Assembly: GCA_043807765.1 (NCBI GenBank) | Contig: JAZDFQ010000105.1 | Coordinates: forward strand, 43,927 to 107,926 | Length of the DNA stretch: 64,000 nucleotides | Source: Stygiobacter sp043807765 | Lineage (GTDB): Bacteria > Bacteroidota > Ignavibacteria > Ignavibacteriales > Melioribacteraceae | Reading direction: 5' to 3' | Shown: piece by piece, positions 28,195-37,533 of the stretch | How the letters are laid out: each line of letters starts with the position of its first letter | How positions within the stretch are numbered: position 1 is the stretch's first letter | Notes under the pieces: model-generated | Databases searched by the model: none | What the model saw: only the letters and a program-made list of their open reading frames with translations | Told to the model about the DNA's origin: nothing | Position numbers and translations under genes: made by a program

Positions 28195-31179
28195 TTATAA
28201 ATCAACCCGTATTCCCAAATCGGCTGTAACACCATATCTGTAAGAATAGAGGGGCAAATTCCAACCATACAAATTGTTTTGTAACATACTACCTTCAGAA
28301 AAATCTGTGAGATTATTTACATTCAGTGATAAGGAAAGATTCTTGAATATTTGTTGCTTTAATGCAATATCCCATCTACTAAAAGATTTTTGATATCGCT
28401 CTTGTTTTCCATCGCTATCATATTGAAATGTATACTGACCTTGGAAGAAGACTGATACCCTAGCTGAGAAACCATCAATATCATAACCTAATGCAACGTT
28501 TCCAAAGGTTTCCGGTTGTCCTTCCAGTTTTGTCTTTTCTTCTGTTAGCTCTGTAGTATATTTGGGAGGAAACGAAGAAGCAATTTGGAAAACCCTTGTT
28601 TGATAAGCATATGTTTCTGATCTATTAAAAGAAAAATTATAAGTGAGCACAATATTCCTTAGTAAACCCGGCAAAAAGAGGAAATTAATTTGATGTTCAA
28701 ATTCGAAACCCCAAACCTTTGTATCTCGTTTAGAGTTATATGGGTAAGTAAGTGTGTACCGAGTAAAAGGGATAGCCCAATCAATGCCAAGGGCTTTGGG
28801 TATTTCGGGATTGTTTTGTACAGTAATACCATTTGTAAAATGGTACATGTCCTTTATAACTTTATAGTAGCCAGATATGGTAACAAGCCCAATAGTGTTA
28901 TTAAAAATCGATGTACTAATCTCATAGTTCCATGCTTTAGCTGCTTTAAGATTTGGATTTCCTAATGTTACTGATGAAGGATTGCCTGACTGCCCAATAT
29001 ATTTTAATAATCTCTCATTAAAATTTGGTCTTGCTAAGGCTTTATAAGCTGCAAGTCTCACATTTAAAAAATCGAATGGAGCTAAATTCATTTGAAAGTT
29101 TGGCAGCCAAATAGTTTCATTATAAGTTGATGTAGTGTCAAAAACGGTTCCGGGTCTCAACGAATATCCGCTTAACTCAGCAATTGAATATCTGGATTTA
29201 TACTCGTTATTTTCATTCTCGAAACGTAAACCAGTAATTATGGTAACTAAATTACCCGCTTTAAAAGTATTCATAATATATCCCGATCCAATTCTTTCAA
29301 CCAAATCGTAATAATTTAGAATCTCTGCGGCATCAACATCATACTCGTATTTTTTTCCGGCAGCATCAATTCTACCATTTTTATTTAGTTGATACCATTC
29401 CTTAACTAAATCGGCATTTAGTAATGGATTTAGGCTATACAGATTGAACAAGTCCCGTGTACTAACTTCGTTGCCAAGAAAATTATTTAGTGTAATTCTC
29501 TCTCCGGCATATTTTAATTTCTCAAAACTTGTTCCGGTAAAGTCTTTTTTTACTATGGTTCCATTATCAAGAAGAGTATACTCAGGTAATTTCATATTAT
29601 AATACGGAGCTCTGGATTTAAAACTGTTTCGTGACCTATCAACAGATTTATACTTACCTCCAACCTTAAGTTCTCCAGTTAAATATTCTGTTAAAGAATA
29701 TTTTTTTGTGAGATTCAGGAATGCTGCTTTATCTTTTTGAATATTTCTTTGCTCACTGAAATAACCCCAGTCCATAAATGCTTTATCGAAATTATTAACT
29801 GCATAAGGTATTATATCTTCTGGTGAACCATGGAATAGTGAACTTGGAATACTTCTCATACCCTGTACATAAATAGGATTGTTATTACTATCATACTGAA
29901 TTTCAGTAGCTTCTAAAAAGTCCAGTTGATAATCGTATGGATTTTCCGAAAGTGATTGAGCAAATGACAATCCCCAATTAATATCAAGCCCAAATAAATA
30001 GTTGTCGCCAGTGATAGCGCTATTAAAAGAATTTATTTTAGTATCAACAATATTGAGCTCGTAGTTTACATCATCGTTAAGTGGGTAATTCCTTAAATAA
30101 TTTAGACTATTTCTGTTGGTTTGGTTAAAGATACTGCTGATTTTAATTGAGCCATTATCGGGTGTGTTAAAATCTAATAGAAGGCTAATTCCATTTCTTT
30201 TTCTAATTTCATTTTTATAGATGAGATCAAAATTGGCTATACGATAATCCTTACCTCCATCTACTTGGGTCTCATACCCTATTTTAGTACGTTCATTACT
30301 TCTATTTCTTTGCTCGAAATTGCCAGTGAGTTGAATGCCAAAAACATTATCAAAGAATCTTTCACCGTATTTTAGAGAAAAATCATATTGCTTTACTGTT
30401 TTATCAAGATGATTATAAATTCCAGTTGACTCAATCTTAATGAGTCTTTCTAACGGAGCTTTTTTAGTAACCAAGTTTACACTTCCAGCAATAGCATCGG
30501 CATCTTTGTCAGAAGTTAACGCTTTATATAATTCGATTCCGGCAAGAGAGCCTTGCGAAATCATACTTAAATCTACGCCACGTTCATCAGCATCGGTAGA
30601 AGCTATTCTAACTCCATCAACTGTTATAGAAGTAAATTTATCACTCATTCCTCTTAGAACTATTTTATTTGCTTCACCTCCATCACGTTGTATTGCAACA
30701 CCTGGTAAACGTCCAATCGCTTCAGCGGCATTAGCATCCGGTAATTCTTGTATTTTTTCTTCAGATATTATATTAACTATTGTATTAGAGTTTAACTGTT
30801 GATTAATAGCAGCAACTTGTCCCCTAGCTTGTCCGTAAATAACAATTTCTTTACCTTCAATAACATCCGGTTCTAAACTAATTTCAAAGTATGTTGGAAC
30901 GTTTGAAATGATTAATATCGAATCGACTTTTTCTTTATATCCTATGTATCTAACCTTTATTTTACAAATTCTAGCAGCAACTTTTCTAAAATTAAATTTT
31001 CCTTCTAAGTCAGTTGAAGTTCCAGTGGATGTTCCATCAATAAGAACAATAGCTCCAGGTAATGTGGCTCCCGTAGAAGCTTCTTTAACAAGACCAACTA
31101 TACTTCCATCCTGAGCTTGTAGACTTACTAAGTACAAAAAAGAGAAAAACACTGTTGCAATTATAGAATTACGGTTCAT
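28195..31179 (-). CDS. TonB-dependent outer-membrane receptor of the polysaccharide locus
   Basis: A protein of 994 residues: signal peptide (~1-22), carboxypeptidase-regulatory-like domain (~25-110), plug domain (LPDANAAEAIGRLPGVAIQRDGG ... VLRGMS in outline) and a 22-strand barrel ending on an aromatic-free but typical last strand (YGVTADLGIRVDL). It most resembles the sugar-linked TonB receptors found without SusD partners. It probably imports oligosaccharides released at the surface. It heads the unit with the T9SS beta-helix gene and the isomerase, and is preceded by GGAG and the promoter module at 31312-31380. Confidence 0.87.
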   Translation of the reverse strand: MNRNSIIATVFFSFLYLVSLQAQDGSIVGLVKEASTGATLPGAIVLIDGTSTGTSTDLEGKFNFRKVAARICKIKVRYIGYKEKVDSILIISNVPTYFEISLEPDVIEGKEIVIYGQARGQVAAINQQLNSNTIVNIISEEKIQELPDANAAEAIGRLPGVAIQRDGGEANKIVLRGMSDKFTSITVDGVRIASTDADERGVDLSMISQGSLAGIELYKALTSDKDADAIAGSVNLVTKKAPLERLIKIESTGIYNHLDKTVKQYDFSLKYGERFFDNVFGIQLTGNFEQRNRSNERTKIGYETQVDGGKDYRIANFDLIYKNEIRKRNGISLLLDFNTPDNGSIKISSIFNQTNRNSLNYLRNYPLNDDVNYELNIVDTKINSFNSAITGDNYLFGLDINWGLSFAQSLSENPYDYQLDFLEATEIQYDSNNNPIYVQGMRSIPSSLFHGSPEDIIPYAVNNFDKAFMDWGYFSEQRNIQKDKAAFLNLTKKYSLTEYLTGELKVGGKYKSVDRSRNSFKSRAPYYNMKLPEYTLLDNGTIVKKDFTGTSFEKLKYAGERITLNNFLGNEVSTRDLFNLYSLNPLLNADLVKEWYQLNKNGRIDAAGKKYEYDVDAAEILNYYDLVERIGSGYIMNTFKAGNLVTIITGLRFENENNEYKSRYSIAELSGYSLRPGTVFDTTSTYNETIWLPNFQMNLAPFDFLNVRLAAYKALARPNFNERLLKYIGQSGNPSSVTLGNPNLKAAKAWNYEISTSIFNNTIGLVTISGYYKVIKDMYHFTNGITVQNNPEIPKALGIDWAIPFTRYTLTYPYNSKRDTKVWGFEFEHQINFLFLPGLLRNIVLTYNFSFNRSETYAYQTRVFQIASSFPPKYTTELTEEKTKLEGQPETFGNVALGYDIDGFSARVSVFFQGQYTFQYDSDGKQERYQKSFSRWDIALKQQIFKNLSLSLNVNNLTDFSEGSMLQNNLYGWNLPLYSYRYGVTADLGIRVDL

Positions 31180-31311
31180 TATACTCTCCGTAGAGTGTGG
31201 TACATGTTTTAAAATATCTATTCTTAACTATCAACTTTTGTATGATCATTAAAACTCTTTAAAATCCTTCATTAGATAACGTTTTTACTCTTGCTCATAA
31301 TTCTTGAAACT

Positions 31312-31380
31312 AAGATAAATTGAAAGGACAACGTTAAGCTATCATAATGGAATGAACGGAAAACATGGGTAATAAACGGT
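31312..31380 (-). promoter_or_regulatory. LytTR-type operator with a weak promoter (site c)
   Basis: Lies in the 313-bp stretch 31180-31492. On the minus strand: ACCGTTTAT (31380-31372) and TCCGTTCAT (31360-31352), 20 bp apart; both fit the LytTR half-site consensus. At the position where the other copies have TTGAnn there is only TAGCTT (31341-31336), and the best -10 is TATCTT (31317-31312). The strong operator with a poor -35 would fit strict dependence on the activator. It serves the TonB-receptor unit. Confidence 0.65.
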
Positions 31381-31492
31381 TCTAATATTAATTGTATAAG
31401 ATATGTTAACATATTGACTGAATTCTCATAAGGTTCCCCGTTAAATATTTGGTTTAATTCAGTAGTAATGCATTTAGGGAATATAGTATCAA

Positions 31493-32935
31493 CTATTTTT
31501 TTGTGTGAGGGATTTTCCAAATTTCAGATTCAGTCCTTACACTTTTTATTATACTCTGCATTCTATCCATAATTTCCGGATGTTGGTTAGAGATATCAAT
31601 TGTTTCCGCAATATCGTTTTCTAGATTATACAATTCCCATTTAGAGTTTAAGCTTGGTTTTACAAATTTATAATTTTCAATGCGTAATGCTTGCTTAAAA
31701 TTTTCTTTTTCGAAATATTCCCAATATAGATATTTATGTTTCTTCTGAGACTTACCTAATAATTCGGGCAAGAAAGATATCCCATCAATATCATTATTAA
31801 TTTTAATCTTGGCGATTTCACAAGCAGTCGGCAGAAAATCCCACAAGGCAGAGATATGATTAGATTTTGAACCGGACCTAATTTTACCAGGACACCAAGC
31901 TATAAGTGGAACACGAATACCTCCTTCAAACATATCTCTTTTAATTCCACGAAAAGGACCGGAACTTTTAAAGAATTCAGGTTGGGCTCCTCCTTCCTTA
32001 TGAGGTCCGTTATCACTAGTAAAAAAAACTATAGTTTTTTCGGCAATACCAAGTTCAGACAGTTTATCAATTAATCTTCCTATATCTTTATCCATTCTCG
32101 TGATCATTGATGCTTTACCCTTTTCAGCAAAAGGCCAATCTTTATCTTTGTATTCACCTAAATCCGGTACCTCCATTCCTATATCCAGTCCATTATCTCC
32201 ACCCCGGTTATTTGCATGGGGAATAGTAAGTGCCAAATAAAGAAAAAAGGGATTGTTTTTATTTTTCTCGACATATCCTAAAGCCTCTTCAGCAAAAAGA
32301 TCATGTGAGTATTGTGTTCTTTCAAATGAAATGCCCTCACCATCTAGCCTCGGATTTTCAACTTTATTGCCTTTGAGGTTTATTATTTTTTCATTTCTTA
32401 TCAAGTATTCGGGATAATAATTATGGGCGTGGCGCTGATCTAAATATCCGAAGAAATAATCAAATCCACGTTTTGTTGGCATGCCCTCAGTATCCAATCC
32501 ACCGAGTCCCCATTTTCCAATTAGCCCGGTTTTATATCCAGCCTCTTTTAAATATTCTGCAACTGTTTTGGATTCTTTTGGTAAAGGAATTTGACTTGTT
32601 TCACTTACATCTTTATTCCCTCTTATAAAGGAATGCCCCGTATGTAAACCTGTCATCAGAGAGCATCTCGAAGGAGCGCAAACTGTACTCCCCGCATAAT
32701 GATCAGAGAATAACATTCCCTCTCTTGCTAACTTATCAATATTGGGGGTCTTAATTCTTTTTTGTCCATAACATCCGACTTCTCCATAACCGAGATCATC
32801 AGCGAGAATTATAATAATATTGGGTTTATCAGAGCGTATGTTATTGACCGAGATTGCTTTAGAAGAGAGCATTGCAGTTGCAAGAGTTCCAGAGGTAACA
32901 ATACCAAGAAATTTACGACGACTTATATTTACCAT
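31493..32935 (-). CDS. S1-family sulfatase (formylglycine type), exported
   Basis: A protein of 480 residues with a Tat-like start (SRRKFLG then a hydrophobic run), the metal-binding ILADDLGY (D46, D47) and the formylglycine signature STVCAPSRCSLMTG (C86), followed by GKWGLGG. The later TSDNGPH fits the other metal ligands. It removes sulfate esters from the target glycan. It needs a maturation enzyme (FGE or anSME) that is not in the window. It stands alone under the module at 33117-33184. Its presence means the polymer is probably sulfated, which ordinary land-plant pectin is not. Confidence 0.88.
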   Translation of the reverse strand: MVNISRRKFLGIVTSGTLATAMLSSKAISVNNIRSDKPNIIIILADDLGYGEVGCYGQKRIKTPNIDKLAREGMLFSDHYAGSTVCAPSRCSLMTGLHTGHSFIRGNKDVSETSQIPLPKESKTVAEYLKEAGYKTGLIGKWGLGGLDTEGMPTKRGFDYFFGYLDQRHAHNYYPEYLIRNEKIINLKGNKVENPRLDGEGISFERTQYSHDLFAEEALGYVEKNKNNPFFLYLALTIPHANNRGGDNGLDIGMEVPDLGEYKDKDWPFAEKGKASMITRMDKDIGRLIDKLSELGIAEKTIVFFTSDNGPHKEGGAQPEFFKSSGPFRGIKRDMFEGGIRVPLIAWCPGKIRSGSKSNHISALWDFLPTACEIAKIKINNDIDGISFLPELLGKSQKKHKYLYWEYFEKENFKQALRIENYKFVKPSLNSKWELYNLENDIAETIDISNQHPEIMDRMQSIIKSVRTESEIWKIPHTKK

Positions 32936-33116
32936 CTATATCACCAACCTATATTAGCTATATTCTATTGAGAGTTTCCTCATCAAAGGAAATCTCAATA
33001 AATTTCGTAAAAAATATTTTATTAGAATAACTTCTCTTTTATTAGCTGCTGAATTTCTAAGAGTCTCACAAATCAATCTATATGAATAACACAAAAACAT
33101 CATTTATTTACTATGA

Positions 33117-33184
33117 ATTATCACACAAATAAATATCCGATTCAAATACTTGGGAATAAATGGTTGACTACAGACATGAATGGT
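33117..33184 (-). promoter_or_regulatory. LytTR-type operator plus sigma70-like promoter (site d)
   Basis: Lies in the 335-bp stretch between the sulfatase and the sensor kinase (32936-33270). On the minus strand: ACCATTCAT (33184-33176) and ACCATTTAT (33164-33156), 20 bp apart, then TTGAAT (33145-33140), 17 bp, GATAAT (33122-33117). The orientation points to the sulfatase, with a leader of about 180 nt. It is also only ~90 bp from the kinase start, so bound regulator could affect the sensor gene too. Confidence 0.76.
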
Positions 33185-33270
33185 TACATCAAAGCTTTTG
33201 GCGCTAACTTTTCTCAGGTAATCTTTCTTATATTTTATATATTACAACGAAATATAATTGCGAAAAATTA

Positions 33271-36200
33271 ATGAGTTTTACATATCAACATAGTAGTGGA
33301 AATTACGATTCAGTCAATTCAACAACTCAAATAATATCAAAAACAAATCGCATCATCCGGTTAATGTTCTTTTTTGTTTATTCCTTTCTTTGCTTTCATA
33401 ATAATATCGCTCAAGAAAAGAGATTTCAGTTTTTTCATATTACTAAGAATGACGGATTATCACAAAATATTGTTAACTGCATATTCCAGGATAGTAGGGG
33501 TTTCATTTGGATAGGTACAAATGAAGGGCTAAATAAATATGATGGATATGATTTTATAATATTTGATAAGGGTTTAACGAATGGGAACACTCTTTCCGAC
33601 GATGTAATTCAAACTATTTTTGAAGATAGCACAAACAACCTATGGATTGGAACCGGGAGTGGAGGAATAAACATATATAACAGAAAATTAGATAAGATTA
33701 CTTTCTTAGATATTGAAATAAAAACTTGGCATCGTCAGGATATAAAGAATATAAAGTCAATCCTAAAGGATAAAGATGGGTTCATTTGGTTTATAGCTGG
33801 AAATACAATAGTAAAAATGGATATAAATAGGAAGATAATCGCTTACTACATTCCACCTCATATAAAAAAAACAAGTTCTGCATTTGGAGAAATAACAACT
33901 CTTTTTATCGATAGTAAAAATAATTTATGGTTTGGAACATCAGAGAATGGTTTGGGCCTTTTTGACCGACAGAAAGAGAATTTCAAATATTTTTCGAACG
34001 ATCCAAACAATAATTTTTCTATAAGTGACAACGATATAAGAAGCATTTATGAAGATAAGGAGGGCAATCTTTGGATAGGAACATATAATGGTGGTTTAAA
34101 CAAATTTGATATTAATAGGAATGTGTTTAAAAAGTTTCTACCCGATCCAATTATAAGCGAAAGTTTTACCATTAGAAGTATTTGTGAAGACGAGCTGAAC
34201 AATTTATGGTTAGCAACACGACGAGGATTATATCTCTTTAATAAGAGAAATCATTCATTTGTAAATTTTAACCAAAATCTCAATAATCCATTCAGCTTAA
34301 GTAATAACAATATTCAAACTATTTATAAAGATAGAAATCTGAACACCTGGATTGGGACGAAAAATGGTATAAATCTATGCAAAAAAGAAAGTATACCGTT
34401 CACTTACTATCGTACTAATTCTCAAAACAAAAAATGTTTAAATAGCGCTTCAATTACTTCCATTTTCGAGGACAATCGCGGACAAATTTTATTTGGAACC
34501 TCTGAGGGCGGATTAAACGTCCTCAACAAGAAGACAGGTTTCTTTAAATACTTTACTCGTGAAATTAATAACCCTAATAGCATTTCAAGTAATAGCATAA
34601 CATGTTTGAATGAAGACAGTAATGGAAATCTATGGGTCGGCACTTCTCATGGTGGATTAAATCTTTTTATTAGCGACACTAAGGGATTTGTAAATTATAA
34701 ACAGTATCCAAATCGCCCATTAATATACCAAGATCATATCAACACAATTTTAATTACTCAAAAAGATTTTCTTTGGATTGCTACGGAAAAAGATATTCTT
34801 AAGTTTGATATTCATAGTAAAACTTTCAAAGCTTTGCATTTGTTTAACGGACAACCTGAAATAAGAATCACAAAAATGTTCAAAGAACACAACAATACAA
34901 TTTGGGTGGGAACAGGAAATAGTAAAATTTATAAAATTAACACATCTACTTTGCAAAAATGGGAGTATAAGCTACCAACAACTAGTAACGTAACTAGGAT
35001 AAACGATATTCTGTTTGATAATGGAAATTTATGGATTGGAACAACAGGAGGAGGACTGTTTTTTTATAATAATAAGCAAAACAAATATTTGATATACAGA
35101 AAGCAGGATGGACTTCCTAACAATTACATCACCGGAATACTCAAAGATAATTATGAGAACATTTGGTTAAGTACATTAGATGGACTTTCGAAGTTTAAAA
35201 GTTCTACAAAGAAATTTATTAATTTTTATAAAGAAGATGGATTGCAAAACAATCAGTTTTCGTTCGGAAATTTAAAATGCCGCACAGGAGAAATTATTTT
35301 AGGCGATATTGACGGAGCAATTTCTTTTGACCCAAAATATATTGCAAGCGAAAGATTTTCGGCACCTGTTTTATTAACAGATTTTAAAGTGTTTAATCAA
35401 TTGGTACCAATAGGTGGTGATAATCCAATTTTACAATCTCATATTAGTGAAGCCCATGATATATCCCTTTCATATGATCAGTCCTCTTTCACTTTTACAT
35501 TTGCAGCTTTAGATTATAAAGCAAGCGAGAAAATAGAATATGCATATATGATGGATGGATTTGAAAAGGACTGGAATTATGTTGGAAATAGAAGGTTTGC
35601 AACTTATACAAATTTGAATCATGGGAATTATACTTTTAAAGTAAAGGCAGCTTCCAATACATCTCAGTGGAGTTTTAACCAGGCTTCAATCAATATTCGC
35701 ATTTCTCCTCCGTATTGGGATACTTGGTGGTTTAGAATCTTGATATTTACTTTTTTGGCATTCCTCATTTGGCTATTTTCTAATTATTTAATTCAAAAAA
35801 GAAATTTAGTAAAAGCAATGGTTTTGGCTAATTCAACACAATTGAAATTACTACGCAATCAAATGAATCCTCATTTTTTGCTAAACACATTTAGTAGTAT
35901 ACGCGCATTAGTATTGATCGATAAGGAAAAAGCGTGGGAAATGATTTCAAGATTATCGGAATTTTTTAGGTATATACTTCTTAATTACAGCAGAGAAAAT
36001 GATACTTTGAATGAAGAGATTGAAGCCGTAAAAAACTATTTAAGTATTCAACAGGTTTGTTTTCACGAAACATTAGATGTATGCTTCAACATAGATCCAA
36101 AAGCAACAGAACTTGTTGTCCCCTCATTTATTTTTCAACCACTTATAGAGAATGCTATTAAATATGGCTCTCAAACTTGTTTGGATGATTTAAAAATTAG

Positions 36201-36477
36201 GATTAAGATAGCCTATGAAAGAGAAATACTAATAATTGATGTTGCAAATACCGGTCATTTGGTAACTGATAAGCTTGATCCTACAGATGAAATCAGTGAG
36301 CATGGGACATCAATTGTCAATATAAAAAAGAGATTAGACATTCTTTTCAAAAATAAGTTCGCCTTTCAATTATTTGGAAATAATGGGTGGGTGCACGCTA
36401 TTATTCAAATTAATTATTCGCATAATAAGAGTGAGATGGACTTACATTGTAATGAGATTGGATCCTCTAAATGTTGA
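33271..36477 (+). CDS. Two-component sensor: periplasmic beta-propellers, Y_Y_Y domain, LytS-type histidine kinase
   Basis: A protein of up to 1068 residues. After a signal/anchor segment come about twelve two-component-propeller repeats (each with LWIGT.GGLN.F.-like cores), then a Y_Y_Y domain (~730-810), one membrane segment (~825-845, ILIFTFLAFLIWLFSNYLI), and a His_kinase (PF06580-type) domain with QMNPHFLLNT, H868 being the phosphorylated His, then a HATPase domain (PLIENAIKYG). The layout is like the hybrid sensors that read glycan fragments in Bacteroidota, but the regulator is a separate gene (36502-37224, convergent). It probably senses an oligosaccharide in the periplasm. The start is unsure: ATGs at 33271 and 33364 both lack a clear ribosome site; the second places the signal peptide at the N-terminus. 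Confidence 0.87.
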   Translation: MSFTYQHSSGNYDSVNSTTQIISKTNRIIRLMFFFVYSFLCFHNNIAQEKRFQFFHITKNDGLSQNIVNCIFQDSRGFIWIGTNEGLNKYDGYDFIIFDKGLTNGNTLSDDVIQTIFEDSTNNLWIGTGSGGINIYNRKLDKITFLDIEIKTWHRQDIKNIKSILKDKDGFIWFIAGNTIVKMDINRKIIAYYIPPHIKKTSSAFGEITTLFIDSKNNLWFGTSENGLGLFDRQKENFKYFSNDPNNNFSISDNDIRSIYEDKEGNLWIGTYNGGLNKFDINRNVFKKFLPDPIISESFTIRSICEDELNNLWLATRRGLYLFNKRNHSFVNFNQNLNNPFSLSNNNIQTIYKDRNLNTWIGTKNGINLCKKESIPFTYYRTNSQNKKCLNSASITSIFEDNRGQILFGTSEGGLNVLNKKTGFFKYFTREINNPNSISSNSITCLNEDSNGNLWVGTSHGGLNLFISDTKGFVNYKQYPNRPLIYQDHINTILITQKDFLWIATEKDILKFDIHSKTFKALHLFNGQPEIRITKMFKEHNNTIWVGTGNSKIYKINTSTLQKWEYKLPTTSNVTRINDILFDNGNLWIGTTGGGLFFYNNKQNKYLIYRKQDGLPNNYITGILKDNYENIWLSTLDGLSKFKSSTKKFINFYKEDGLQNNQFSFGNLKCRTGEIILGDIDGAISFDPKYIASERFSAPVLLTDFKVFNQLVPIGGDNPILQSHISEAHDISLSYDQSSFTFTFAALDYKASEKIEYAYMMDGFEKDWNYVGNRRFATYTNLNHGNYTFKVKAASNTSQWSFNQASINIRISPPYWDTWWFRILIFTFLAFLIWLFSNYLIQKRNLVKAMVLANSTQLKLLRNQMNPHFLLNTFSSIRALVLIDKEKAWEMISRLSEFFRYILLNYSRENDTLNEEIEAVKNYLSIQQVCFHETLDVCFNIDPKATELVVPSFIFQPLIENAIKYGSQTCLDDLKIRIKIAYEREILIIDVANTGHLVTDKLDPTDEISEHGTSIVNIKKRLDILFKNKFAFQLFGNNGWVHAIIQINYSHNKSEMDLHCNEIGSSKC

Positions 36478-36501
36478 AAGTAACTAAGATATCTCATCCC
36501 A

Positions 36502-37224
36502 TCAACAGAGAATTGATTTTAGTTTAGCTGCATGTCTACGGCTCATTATGAAGGGTTCTTCTATTTCACCAACATACACTTCATGAGTGTTGTTATTACA
36601 TTTTTTAACTTTTTTAACGTATTCAAAATTTACAATTGTGGAACGATGAATACGTAAGAAATACTTTTCCGGAAGAATTTGTTCCCATTCAAGTAGCGTT
36701 TTAGATACAAGGTCCTTTCTGTTATTAGATCGCATGATGTATGTATATTTTCCAACAGCACTAATGCATTGCAACGTATCAACTTTAATAAACTTTAATG
36801 AGCGGTTTACCATCAAATAAATTACATCATCATAGTTTACTCTTAAATTAATAACTTCTTCGGGTTTATCCGGTGGAGTTAATCTCTTTATCGCATCTGC
36901 AAGTCTGTCTTTATTTATTGGTTTGAGTAAATAATCAACCGCATTTACTTCGAATGCTCTTAAAGCGTATTTATCATAAGCAGTAATAAAAATGACCTTT
37001 GAAGTTATATCTATGCGCTCAAATATTTTAAAACCCGTTTCGTGTTTTAACCTAATATCAAGAAAAATAACATCCGGTTTCTTTTCTTCAATTAAGGAAA
37101 CAGCGTCATCCACATTAGAAGCTTCTCCAATAACTTCAATATTATGAAAATCCTGTAGTAATATTTTCAGTTCTCCTCGGATAGCCTTAGAATCGTCTAT
37201 AATGATTGTTTTTAGAGTATTCAT
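36502..37224 (-). CDS. LytTR-family response regulator
   Basis: A protein of 240 residues: a receiver domain with the acidic pair D10/D11, phospho-acceptor D56 in VIFLDIRL and K101 in YLLKPI, then a C-terminal LytTR DNA-binding domain (~130-240, with AVGKYTYI, KTLLEWEQILP and FLRIHRSTIVN). LytTR proteins pair with PF06580-type kinases such as the adjacent one (stop codons 24 bp apart, convergent). LytTR domains bind two direct 9-bp repeats; six such sites precede the carbohydrate genes of this window, so it is the probable activator of the whole locus. It has its own promoter region (37225-37533). Confidence 0.87.
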   Translation of the reverse strand: MNTLKTIIIDDSKAIRGELKILLQDFHNIEVIGEASNVDDAVSLIEEKKPDVIFLDIRLKHETGFKIFERIDITSKVIFITAYDKYALRAFEVNAVDYLLKPINKDRLADAIKRLTPPDKPEEVINLRVNYDDVIYLMVNRSLKFIKVDTLQCISAVGKYTYIMRSNNRKDLVSKTLLEWEQILPEKYFLRIHRSTIVNFEYVKKVKKCNNNTHEVYVGEIEEPFIMSRRHAAKLKSILC

Positions 37225-37533
37225 TAATGATCTCTATGAATAATTGATGATTAAAAATAGTAAAATATTATTCAGTTTACTTTAATTCTGTCTGTTGTCC
37301 TTATTCATAATTCACTACGAGCTAACTTTTGGTAAAAATTAGCGCAGAAACGAATAAGTTTCCCAAAATCTCACGTAAAATTAGTTGAATTTTTTGGTCA
37401 TTAGTTCATAAGAAGAAGAATTATAATTGAATAGATCTGTCCTTATTCAAAACCTCGTCTAGCTAAGAAGCAACCATTCCGACTTAAAATCGCTATTTTT
37501 GCTCTCCATAAATCAACATGCCAAAAACACATT
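37225..37533. other. Gene-free stretch upstream of the response regulator
   Basis: This 309-bp AT-rich stretch must hold the promoter of the response regulator (minus) and whatever remains of the 5' end of the insertion element (plus). I found no complete 68-bp operator/promoter module like those upstream of the carbohydrate genes. Two AACC words at 37451 and 37472 are 21 bp apart in the opposite orientation, with no -35 at the expected distance. No clear inverted repeat marking an IS end was seen. Confidence 0.4.

Noticed and set aside
31272..31520. 82-codon minus-strand frame between the TonB receptor and the sulfatase
   Set aside because: It overlaps the end of the sulfatase gene and covers operator site c, and it has no recognisable domain or ribosome site.
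37451..37480. AACCT and AACCA words 21 bp apart before the transposase remnant, like a LytTR site on the plus strand
   Set aside because: The spacing is 21 instead of 20, the orientation is opposite, only the core matches, and no -35 follows at the set distance.
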